From positions 1-64,000 of the forward strand of contig DDUL01000047.1 of assembly GCA_002344785.1 (NCBI GenBank): DNA of 64,000 nt, written 5' to 3'. The stretch is from Bdellovibrionaceae bacterium UBA2339 (GTDB lineage Bacteria; Bdellovibrionota; Bdellovibrionia; Bdellovibrionales; JAMPXM01). Under the pieces are notes generated by a model. The model ran no database searches. It saw only the letters and a program-made list of their open reading frames with translations, and was not told the origin of the DNA. Each line of letters opens with the position of its first letter. The stretch's first letter is position 1. The translations under genes were made by a program, and so were the position numbers. Positions 17,301 to 23,011 of this stretch are shown piece after piece.

Positions 17301-17475
17301 GAATCGTCAGTCGGCCTGTGTCTTCTTTCTTCGCGGTACAGCCGAGAGATCCGCCCAGCCCGATGAGGCTAGTCAAAACCCAAACCGTCGGCGCGAGGCC
17401 TCGCACTCCGGCACGTGTGCGGAGTTTGTTCCGAGCAAGTGAACGGATGAGTTGTTGAATGCGAATGACCAACAA
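14329..17475 (-). CDS. Large surface lipoprotein: HYDIN-like domain plus beta-helix
   Basis: The product is 1048 residues. The likely start is a TTG at 17475, with GGGAG nine to thirteen bases upstream; the next codon is also TTG. The signal peptide ends GLGGSLGC, a usable lipobox with Cys near residue 46. About residues 250-350 form an ASPM/SPD-2/Hydin-like beta sandwich (NVAFGTFSDTSFTVSNLS, then CGTSLAPQASCTVVVRYTPS). Residues about 500-850 contain short repeating strands with Asn/Gly turns (VRISRFDSGIELIG, FNINNVTNGIWQD), typical of a right-handed parallel beta-helix. The C-terminus EILDDGIGNDDGLC, CLYSPNFGYYQGHGDY and ITIYGYPNNGY matches an end motif I recall from Bdellovibrio-group surface proteins. 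It probably decorates the cell surface; adhesion is an inference. Confidence 0.72.
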   Translation of the reverse strand: MLVIRIQQLIRSLARNKLRTRAGVRGLAPTVWVLTSLIGLGGSLGCTAKKEDTGRLTIQFPGQINGSTTKSSNSKSSPVGSPDHSIFGASASQVEKSLSVQAQSLSEPNWNSATPANLSEIGCYAVFVGGSSPELSNNACQNTQNTEIMRFGQLVGTFAAGSTATLEVPAGKSMRFYVAGLKLVSGQCEKFAISSEGHPSLTWSQYSMPYLIGQRTLDIAPGENNVEITANSALDDTTKINSCNFLSAPGSTGLIQVSSPTLVPNVAFGTFSDTSFTVSNLSSVYSLSGFAASSTGTEFSVQSTTCGTSLAPQASCTVVVRYTPSTVGTSSGQLNLSATANGVAQSATRSFSTNSVVGSVTVGALYTGKSAWTDYVQAASTYAAPTNCGGMAESGATSCIHAGEFRRVDFALGLGSCAGVTATDTLNAFTWVCDDTSMAPTVILRTSKMNVTSPLRQLIDFSGSPQWKTNSITVVKSGVTVAQSSPAVWWSNVVMALPTTGATLNSTTAIYATATNINLSGTNQGYNIAAHNVSVVTAAGASINLAAGASANCNPSTGSTTSPTVISVFCMGSRNYTWIEADVNVASVTSGTLINAVSSSFLRVMLSKFLVDVASNTWMASDWRGVRNSILAGTTFIGTREGSYLKDSTFNVLYKSNWDGIRGTASIGLSLEGTGGPTSYNRVSEVRISRFDSGIELIGTNPVTGNAITNFNINNVTNGIWQDQNASSNLVYRGVISGAGDGSTDGNGIYVTDGTGLKVSHVTVIGAYFSGASILNPSSGTQLHQFLVANAEWGIDVGINDVATDLRLSQFAGVATNINPIWGGTSVSLTSQGTHLVKNTNACDWNGATNCNAQGGNFAAYMAIESDFVGNTNDSLNTTTNAATNGATGLSYYASMDFINFENFARVLTTFATNFTANASLTNAFNSGSGGIYDWSLKSTAGKVRNHSGDATNPNGTFTVGAACPAAVSGTLSGMDNSSQLYLFNAAEILDDGIGNDDGLCHANEHCLYSPNFGYYQGHGDYSGRTCVYSAGAGPAGITIYGYPNNGY

Positions 17476-17798
17476 GCGACTTTCTCCCGATTTGAGCTAA
17501 CGTACTTAGGTCCAAAAGCTTTATCGGCAGGTCGAGTCGAGTTGAAGAGTCACAAAATGAGACGAAGCGAATATTGTGAAAAACGCGATTGAGGCGAAGG
17601 CATCAACTCGCAAATCTGTTTCAAATTGATTCAAGATCTTCAAGAACTCGTGGATGCAGACATTCGACTTGTGTTGGCGTGAAATTCATTCGCTCCAAGC
17701 CGTTGAATTTGGCGGTGATCTCGACTCAGGCCTTTGCATGTGGCAAACATGCCCCCTGACTTCTCAATCCATAAATACAAAACTGCGGAGCGGCTTCT
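17476..17798. other. 323-bp divergent intergenic region
   Basis: It separates the start of the large lipoprotein gene (leftward) from the gene at 17799 (rightward), so it should hold both promoters. The overlapping frame at 17654-18049 is not coding-like. I see no clear -35/-10 pair, operator repeat or RNA gene here. Confidence 0.5.
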
Positions 17799-18281
17799 AT
17801 GCGGCGTATTCAACTCAAGATTCTTCGTTCGACTTCCACTGTGTGGCTTTTCACTTTGTTGATCATGGTACTTGTCGGTCAGCCTCGCGAGGCGACGGCA
17901 ACAGCCACAGCCACTTCAGCGGTCACAACCGCAGCGAGCTCGCCCCTGCAGGCGGTGACGCAATCCCAGAGTTACCGAGAACTCTGGGATTCCATGTCGC
18001 AAATGGCGGCGCTGGATCAGAGACTTTTGAATTGGTCGGACTTAGTTGAAGAGCGACAAGCGGATGGCAAAGTGTCGATCCGCTTGAGCTTCATTGCTGT
18101 ACGTCACTTTCGACCTGGTCACTCCGCTCCGCCGATGTGGAGAAGCTCGCAGCTTGGTGCAGAAGTCGGCTGGTTTGATGCGATTCGATCTTATGGTGAA
18201 GTTCGCGCTTTGGTTATGTTCGACGAATCCCAGTCAGGTTGGATTTTGATCGACTTTCACTACCGACCCTCGCTTCGCTAA
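17799..18281 (+). CDS. Small exported protein of unknown function
   Basis: A 160-residue protein with a signal peptide (about residues 12-32: TSTVWLFTLLIMVLVGQ), a short Ala/Thr-rich stretch and a compact domain from SQSYRELWDSM to the end. The domain alternates strands (VSIRLSFIAVRHF, VRALVMFDES, WILIDFHYRP), suggesting an alpha/beta sandwich. No cysteine is present in the mature part, unlike the neighbouring CxC proteins. GGAG lies eight bases before the ATG. A strong terminator follows, so this is probably a single-gene unit. A perfect 12-bp inverted repeat lies inside the coding sequence at 17962-17991. I do not recognise the family. Confidence 0.6.
   Translation: MRRIQLKILRSTSTVWLFTLLIMVLVGQPREATATATATSAVTTAASSPLQAVTQSQSYRELWDSMSQMAALDQRLLNWSDLVEERQADGKVSIRLSFIAVRHFRPGHSAPPMWRSSQLGAEVGWFDAIRSYGEVRALVMFDESQSGWILIDFHYRPSLR
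17962..17991. repeat. Perfect 12-bp inverted repeat inside a coding sequence
   Basis: AATCCCAGAGTT (17962-17973), a six-base loop ACCGAG, and AACTCTGGGATT (17980-17991) form an exact stem. It encodes QSQSYRELWDS of the exported protein and has no T-run after it. Confidence 0.8.
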
Positions 18282-18358
18282 ACCAAACACTCAGCTGAGC
18301 ATGGCTTTCCCCAAGCTTTGAGTTAATCGCGATATAAGTTTGAGTTCCAGTCAGAGAC

Positions 18359-18389
18359 AAAACGCGCCCGACCAGGGGCGCGTTTTTTT
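18359..18389 (+). terminator. Rho-independent terminator after 17799-18281
   Basis: AAAACGCGCCC, loop GACCAG, GGGCGCGTTTT followed by further Ts (T7 in total). The GC core is seven pairs, extended by A/T pairs to eleven. It lies 78 bases after the upstream stop and separates that unit from the structured leader downstream. Confidence 0.9.
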
Positions 18390-18430
18390 ATGCTCATCAC
18401 TCATCTTAGAGAAACGGCAGAGCTAATGAG

Positions 18431-18476
18431 GGGTCGCGACACTCAGAATGCGTGTCGCACCCAGTTCTCGAACTGG
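18431..18476 (+). other. Adjacent hairpins in a long non-coding leader (possible structured RNA)
   Basis: GGGT-(C)-GCGACAC pairs with GTGTCGC-ACCC over 11 pairs with one bulged C (18431-18462). It abuts a CCAGTT-CTCG-AACTGG hairpin (18461-18476). Further pairings downstream include TCTCGA/TCGAGA near 18600 and GGCGGG/CCCGCC near 18800. With terminators at 18359-18389 and 18929-18962, the interval could be one transcript of about 550 bases. I could not match it to RNase P, tmRNA, SRP, 6S or a known riboswitch. Confidence 0.4.
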
Positions 18477-18643
18477 CATCGAACTTGAACTCTCTCAATC
18501 TCGATGAGTGCGGTGATCGTCGCCGCCTGAAGGAGGACGTCGAACAAAAGTCGAAACGTGTTTGCGTTGTGAGTTCGAAACATGAGTCGAGTGATTTGGG
18601 TCTCGAGGCAAATCGAGACATGCGACATAAGGAGGTTATTCGA

Positions 18644-18865
18644 ATGTCCACATTTTCGAGATCCAGGCTGCGCGGCTCACCGACATGGTCCCGACTGAGA
18701 GAGTTAGGAAGGAGTGTCACAAACCCAAGCGCAGTTCACGGCGCGCCCACTGGCACAACGACTGGTGTAATCCGGGGCATTCGCAAATCCTTGCCTCAGG
18801 TGGCGGGCCTTGACCCGCCCTCAGAACTTGGGCGCTGGCACGCGGCGAAACTCAGCCTCGTGTGA
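18644..18865 (+). CDS. Small ORF with a perfect Shine-Dalgarno sequence (tentative)
   Basis: TAAGGAGGT, fully complementary to the 16S rRNA tail, lies eight bases before an ATG that opens 73 codons (MSTFSRSRLRGSPTWSRL and onward, ending AAKLSLV). The product is basic, low in acidic residues and has no membrane segment or recognised motif. Codon choice is unlike the neighbours, with several AGA and AGG codons, so the reading frame may be recent, may be a leader peptide, or may be chance within a structured RNA. It lies between two terminators and upstream of the outer-membrane barrel gene, where translation of it could influence the downstream terminator. The ribosome site is the only strong evidence. 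Confidence 0.35.
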   Translation: MSTFSRSRLRGSPTWSRLRELGRSVTNPSAVHGAPTGTTTGVIRGIRKSLPQVAGLDPPSELGRWHAAKLSLV

Positions 18866-18928
18866 ACAGCAATTTAGGGACTTTGACAGAAAACTCACAG
18901 AGTCTCTCCAGTGCCTCGTTGCACGCTC

Positions 18929-18962
18929 GGCCCGAGTCATTTATGACTCGGGCCTTGTTTTT
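18929..18962 (+). terminator. Intrinsic terminator or attenuator 13 bases before a start codon
   Basis: GGCCCGAGTCAT, TT, ATGACTCGGGCC followed by TTGTTTTT: effectively an 11-pair stem with a TTTA loop and a U-rich tail. The ribosome site GGGGGGA of the next gene begins at 18964 and its ATG is at 18975. This leaves no room for an independent promoter with a normal leader, so the barrel gene is probably read through this structure. Confidence 0.8.
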
Positions 18963-18974
18963 CGGGGGGACCTC

Positions 18975-19946
18975 ATGCGCATTCACAACGGATCCGACTC
19001 AACTCTTTCGCTGAGCTTAAAGTTCGCTCTGTGCCTCAGTCTGCTGACGTTGGCGGTCCCGGCTCGCTCTCAGACTCAGGCCGAAGCGCCGGCGGCGACC
19101 AGCTCGACGCGAGCTTCGGAGTTTGTCGGGCAAAAAAAGTTTGAAGAAACACAAACGATCAGTGATGCGAAACTCAAAGCAGATGGAGGCTCGCTCTCAA
19201 GGTTCTCCATGAAGGGAAGCCTCTCTTACTTTGGACCGACATTTGGAGATTTGTCGGCTGCGGATCAGCCCAATCCCGATGGTGGTGTCGGTGTCTACGC
19301 GCAAGCCGTGCGTGGCAGTGTGAGCGGTCGCTATCGATTCTCGTCGGACTCGGCCATGAGTGCGGGCACAGGCGTCGCATTTCTCAAGCCCTTTCATGGT
19401 TGGGAGCGTACCGACGTCAACAATCCCTTTGTGAGCTATGATTTCAATTCGCGATGGGCGGGGATTCAAGCACGCAATTCTCTGGGCGCGTCCGTGACGA
19501 CAGTGCCGAACTATCGCAACACCGGTCAGGTGGGTGGGCTCAACGCCGGCCAGAGTTTTGTTTATCGCTTGATGGGCTCGGGATGGGCATTGAGTTTCGA
19601 CTATGATCTTTCCTACTGGATCTTTGAGCGAAGCTATCGACCCGGTTCAACTCGTCGAGGCGGCGACGGCTTGGTGTCTCAGTGGACGATGTCTTGGATT
19701 CCGGGCGTGAAGTACAACTTTTCCGATAAGCTCAATGTCAACGCCACAGTTGGATTCTTAGCCTACAACCCGCGCTCGACCACGGACTTGGGTGTGATTT
19801 GGAGTCGCACGCCGACATTGCGCCTTGGGGCGGGCTACGCTTTGACTCGCGATGTGTACTTGAACCCCTACATTCAAGGCTTCGCGACCAACATGCGGGC
19901 GGAAATGGTGACGATGAATGTTTCGGGAGTGTTTTCCGTTCTTTGA
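18975..19946 (+). CDS. Outer-membrane beta-barrel protein
   Basis: Start at 18975, because GGGGGGA lies four bases before the ATG; the frame stays open to 18810 but that would read through a terminator. The 323-residue product has a signal peptide (about 9-34, LKFALCLSLLTLAVPARSQ), a short linker, then about ten alternating amphipathic strands such as SLSYFGPTFGD, GSVSGRYRFSSDSAMSAGTGVAFL, WALSFDYDLSYWIF, VKYNFSDKLNVNATVGFLAY and TLRLGAGYALTRDVYLNPYI. It ends MNVSGVFSVL with a terminal hydrophobic residue, as expected for BamA-dependent folding. It is a porin-like or structural barrel; substrate unknown. Expression may be attenuated by the terminator just upstream. Confidence 0.7.
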   Translation: MRIHNGSDSTLSLSLKFALCLSLLTLAVPARSQTQAEAPAATSSTRASEFVGQKKFEETQTISDAKLKADGGSLSRFSMKGSLSYFGPTFGDLSAADQPNPDGGVGVYAQAVRGSVSGRYRFSSDSAMSAGTGVAFLKPFHGWERTDVNNPFVSYDFNSRWAGIQARNSLGASVTTVPNYRNTGQVGGLNAGQSFVYRLMGSGWALSFDYDLSYWIFERSYRPGSTRRGGDGLVSQWTMSWIPGVKYNFSDKLNVNATVGFLAYNPRSTTDLGVIWSRTPTLRLGAGYALTRDVYLNPYIQGFATNMRAEMVTMNVSGVFSVL

Positions 19947-20008
19947 TTGAGTTCAGTGCGAAATCCTCGCTCTTCACGTCAAAGCCCCAGCAAAAAAACA
20001 GTGGTCAA

Positions 20009-20031
20009 AGCTCAAAGCATGGTTTGAGCTT
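20009..20031 (+). promoter_or_regulatory. Hairpin abutting the ribosome-binding site of 20038-20751
   Basis: AGCTCAAA, loop GCATGG, TTTGAGCT is a perfect 8-pair stem (nine with the flanking A-T pair, 20008/20031) ending at the AAGG that precedes the ATG at 20038. It could modulate ribosome access. Without a T-run it is not a terminator for the barrel gene. Confidence 0.5.
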
Positions 20032-20037
20032 AAGGCC

Positions 20038-20751
20038 ATGAAACGTCTGATTCAAAATCTACTCGTTCTGATCATTGGTCTTTACTCGCAGGAGGCATGG
20101 TCCTGCCGATGCGCTCCCACGGTTTGGGATCAGCTCTCAAAAGATCCCACCCAAGCGGGGATCATCACGCTGCTCAAAGTTCCGAAATCAATCGAGCCAG
20201 AGAGCGGCCCACCGAAGAAGCCTGAAGCTTTCACGCCGCGCCAGTTGAAACTTGAACTGAAGCCTTACAAGCGAGGCGCGCCTCAAGTTTGGAATGAAAC
20301 TGGTAGCTCGTGCGATCTGCGATGGAATGAGGACGTGTGGTACGTGCTCGTGAGTCAATCGACAGCTGAGCATCAGCCGATGCTTTGCAACTCGTGGGTT
20401 CGTCCCGTCGAAGAGGCCACAGAACTGCTCGCAAAGCTTGAAAAGGCTTGGGATAAAAGTCAAACCCAGGCGAATCCGCATTGGTCTGTGGGGTGCAAAA
20501 AGCATTCGGATTGTGTGGTTGACGAAAGTCGCGGCTGTTTGCCGAGCACGGCGATCTTGCCTCGGCATAGAGCCGCCATCACCAAGTGGCGCAAAGAACA
20601 GGAGCCGCGTCTTAACTGCGAGTCGGCTCCTGGGCCAGGTGCCGTATCGGGCGCAAGTGCCGCCGGTAAATCAAGTCCGGCGAAGTCGGCCAAGCCTCCG
20701 AGTTTGAGCGCGCGTTGTCATACAGGAGTTTGTGAACTCGAGTATCGTTAG
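20038..20751 (+). CDS. Secreted Cys-rich protein, N-terminal CxC family (paralogue 3 of 3)
   Basis: A 237-residue protein whose signal peptide ends SQEAWS, with the mature protein starting CRCAPTVWDQL. It matches the members at 12257 and 13636: QAGIITLLKVP, SSCDLRWNEDVWYVLVS, LCNSWVRP, NPHWSVGCKKHSDC, RGCLPS, a tryptophan-containing KWRKEQEPRLNC and a terminal CHTGVCELEYR. The mature N-terminal Cys and the C-terminal Cys pair are the most constant features. A Gly/Ala/Ser-rich spacer precedes the final block, as in paralogue 1. It sits about 6 kb from the other two, beyond the large lipoprotein and barrel genes, so the copies did not arise by one simple tandem event. Role unknown. Confidence 0.65.
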   Translation: MKRLIQNLLVLIIGLYSQEAWSCRCAPTVWDQLSKDPTQAGIITLLKVPKSIEPESGPPKKPEAFTPRQLKLELKPYKRGAPQVWNETGSSCDLRWNEDVWYVLVSQSTAEHQPMLCNSWVRPVEEATELLAKLEKAWDKSQTQANPHWSVGCKKHSDCVVDESRGCLPSTAILPRHRAAITKWRKEQEPRLNCESAPGPGAVSGASAAGKSSPAKSAKPPSLSARCHTGVCELEYR

Positions 20752-21005
20752 GCTTCTCAGTGCCCGAGTGAAGCGGCGGCATGGATGGCGCGTGAGGTGA
20801 GTTATTCCTGAGAGATTTCAATAGTTTTTGCTTGGATTGAGGCGAGCCTGCGGGGTTCGAAATGGGCTTCATGAGTCGAGCGGTAGGGGGTTGCAACACA
20901 AATGGCCCGATGTCCTCTCCTGGCTGAGTGAACTTGCGGTCCGAGACACAGGCTCCTAAGTTGGTAAAATCCAAAACGTTCAATCGCTACCGAAGGTGAG
21001 GATCT

Positions 21006-21545
21006 ATGTCACAGTCTCCAACCGTTCAGCTTGATGTTTACGAACTCACAGTTCCGCAAATGATTCGCAGTCTCGAAGCACTCAAAGGAGTTTTGAAAAA
21101 GGCGCAGTCGCACTTCGCGGATCGCAAGACGGATTTTGCGGTGGTGGCCCAGCAGCGGCTGACTCCGGATATGTTTCCTCTCGGAAAGCAAATCCAAATC
21201 GCCACCGACACCGCTAAGGGTTGCGTCGCTCGACTCACGGGTCAGAAGGCGCCGGTGTTCGAGGACACAGAGACCACATACGAACAATTTGTTGATCGAA
21301 TTGAGCGCACCATTAGCTATTTGAAAACGGCGCGCCCAGAGCAGTTCGCAAACTGGGATCAACAAGTGATTCGCTTTCCTTGGTATCCAGGACAACATCT
21401 CAAGGGCCGAGCTTTCCTCGTTCAACATGCACTTCCCAATTTTTATTTTCACTGTACGACGGCTTACGCGATCCTGCGCCAACACGGTGTCCTGTTAGGT
21501 AAGGCGGACTATTTGGGTCAGCAAGATTGGATCAAAGACACATGA
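21006..21545 (+). CDS. DUF1993 family protein (DinB-like four-helix fold)
   Basis: A 179-residue soluble protein with the DUF1993 pattern: an N-terminal YELTVPQMIRSLEALKGVL helix, LTPDMFPLGKQIQIATDTAKG in helix two, the middle FEDTETTYEQFVDRIERTISYL and the C-terminal HALPNFYFHCTTAYAILRQHGV. Members are predicted four-helix bundles related to DinB. A metal-binding role has been suggested but no reaction is established. AAGGTGAGG lies before the ATG. Its stop overlaps the start of the next gene (ATGA at 21542-21545), so the two are translationally coupled. The 254 bases upstream hold no gene I can support. Confidence 0.8.
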   Translation: MSQSPTVQLDVYELTVPQMIRSLEALKGVLKKAQSHFADRKTDFAVVAQQRLTPDMFPLGKQIQIATDTAKGCVARLTGQKAPVFEDTETTYEQFVDRIERTISYLKTARPEQFANWDQQVIRFPWYPGQHLKGRAFLVQHALPNFYFHCTTAYAILRQHGVLLGKADYLGQQDWIKDT

Positions 21546-23011
21546 GTGGTCGCTGGCTGATGGGTTGTGTGGTGTGCGGGGGGCTGGGCGTGTTGCTCGG
21601 CTTCTCGCTGGCCTCTGAGTCACTTCGACGACAACTCGTCAGTGAGGGTGCACGCGAAGCGCTGAAGGCCGCCAAGGTCACAACGGGGTTTGCGCCGGGC
21701 TCCTTCGATCCACTGTTAGGTCATGATGCGCGGTGGACTTGGAATCCTGGCTCGCGCTTAGCTTCCGAGGAAGTCGCGATTCGCGGTCAAAACTCGCCGG
21801 GATGTACGAAGTCGCCGGGCTGGCCGAAAGTGGAAGTGCCATTGGCACAGTATCACGCCGCCTTTGGCGGCGGACCCGGGCAAACTCCCGAGTTCGCCAT
21901 TGAAGTTGATCCACGCGAAGTGTGCTTCACGCCCGGCTACGGAATTTGGGTGATCGCCCGAGCTGAGAATGGGAAAGTCGTCTACGCTCCTGACGCGATT
22001 TGGAGTCGCATCAACCGTATCGAAGTTTTGGAATCTGGCGTTCGCGTGAAGCTCATCACGCAAGTCGTCGGTACGCCGATCTATCATTGGCCCTCGCGGG
22101 CTCGTCCGCCGTTTCACCCCGGCGCGCGCGTTCTTCACCGCGCCAGTTTGTTGACTGAACTTCCTAAGATCGAATTGGTGATTGATACGCGCAGTCGGGA
22201 GGCGCAAGAGGCGTGGCCGCTTCGCGCACCTCTCGGTGCTCGGGTCGAACTGGCGACGGAGTCACAGCTTCGCCGTGAAACTTTGCATTGGCCTTATCAC
22301 GCGAGTGCGGAATCGTTGGCCGATGCGAAGGCCGACTCCAGCGAGTTGCGACGAGCGAAACATGAAGAACTGGGCGATGAGTGGGAGTCGCAGATCTGGC
22401 AAGCGTGGGATCGTGAGAAAGCGATTTTGTTGATCGGACAAAATCCATCCGACTCGCGCGTGATCCGAGCCATTGCGTGGTTGCACGAGGCCGGGTTCAA
22501 AAATCTGTTTTGGTTTTACGAAGGAGCGGACGCGTTCCATTGGCCGCAGAACGAAGTGCAGTTGATGGGCCTACCTGGACCCAACCTGTTTGCACCACTT
22601 CCGAAGGTTCAAGAGATGGTGCTGGCGAAGTCCGCCACGCTTGTGGATTTGCGTTCGCAGCAGGAATACCAACGCCTTCGCCATCCTTTGGCGCTTCACA
22701 TTCCCTATGAAGAGAATCGCCGCGATGAGTGGGGATTGATTCGCGGCTGGATGGCCATGGATGTGTTTCAGATCTTGAGATCGGGAGATCGTTGGGATCT
22801 CGACCGAGTTCCCAAAGATCGCGACATCATTTTGTTCGCGACGGATCGTTATGACTGGCGCGCCGTGAAAGCGTTTTGGCGTCTTCGTCATCGAAGGCCT
22901 GAGCAGAGATTGGGTTTGGTCAAAGATGGCATGGCTGAGTTCGGACTTTGGAGTCGCATGCAGCCTGGCAAGATTCAGTTAGAAGGAAGTCACGTTCATG
23001 AAATTCAATAG
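21542..23011 (+). CDS. Membrane-anchored protein with two rhodanese-like domains lacking the catalytic Cys
   Basis: Start at the ATG overlapping the previous stop; 489 residues. An N-terminal anchor (LMGCVVCGGLGVLLGFSLA) precedes an exported unknown domain (about 30-200, with PGCTKSPGWPKVEVPL and two cysteines). Then come two rhodanese-like modules: LVIDTRSREAQEAW with ILLIGQNPSDSRVIRAIAWL and GFKNLFWFYEGADAF, and TLVDLRSQQEYQRLRHPLAL with IILFATDRYDWRAVKAFWRL. In both, the loop that normally carries Cys (CxxGxRS) reads GQNPSDSR or ATDRYDW, so neither should transfer sulfur. They may act as binding modules. The 3' end overlaps the sugar dehydrogenase gene by 14 bases. Confidence 0.65.
   Translation: MSGRWLMGCVVCGGLGVLLGFSLASESLRRQLVSEGAREALKAAKVTTGFAPGSFDPLLGHDARWTWNPGSRLASEEVAIRGQNSPGCTKSPGWPKVEVPLAQYHAAFGGGPGQTPEFAIEVDPREVCFTPGYGIWVIARAENGKVVYAPDAIWSRINRIEVLESGVRVKLITQVVGTPIYHWPSRARPPFHPGARVLHRASLLTELPKIELVIDTRSREAQEAWPLRAPLGARVELATESQLRRETLHWPYHASAESLADAKADSSELRRAKHEELGDEWESQIWQAWDREKAILLIGQNPSDSRVIRAIAWLHEAGFKNLFWFYEGADAFHWPQNEVQLMGLPGPNLFAPLPKVQEMVLAKSATLVDLRSQQEYQRLRHPLALHIPYEENRRDEWGLIRGWMAMDVFQILRSGDRWDLDRVPKDRDIILFATDRYDWRAVKAFWRLRHRRPEQRLGLVKDGMAEFGLWSRMQPGKIQLEGSHVHEIQ

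Noticed and set aside
17654..18049. Frame overlapping the start of 17799-18281
   Set aside because: No signal peptide or ribosome site, and Cys/His/Gln-rich composition typical of a shadow frame.
18390..18960. tmRNA, RNase P RNA, SRP RNA, 6S RNA or c-di-GMP riboswitch
   Set aside because: None of the signature stretches of these RNAs was found despite the many hairpins.
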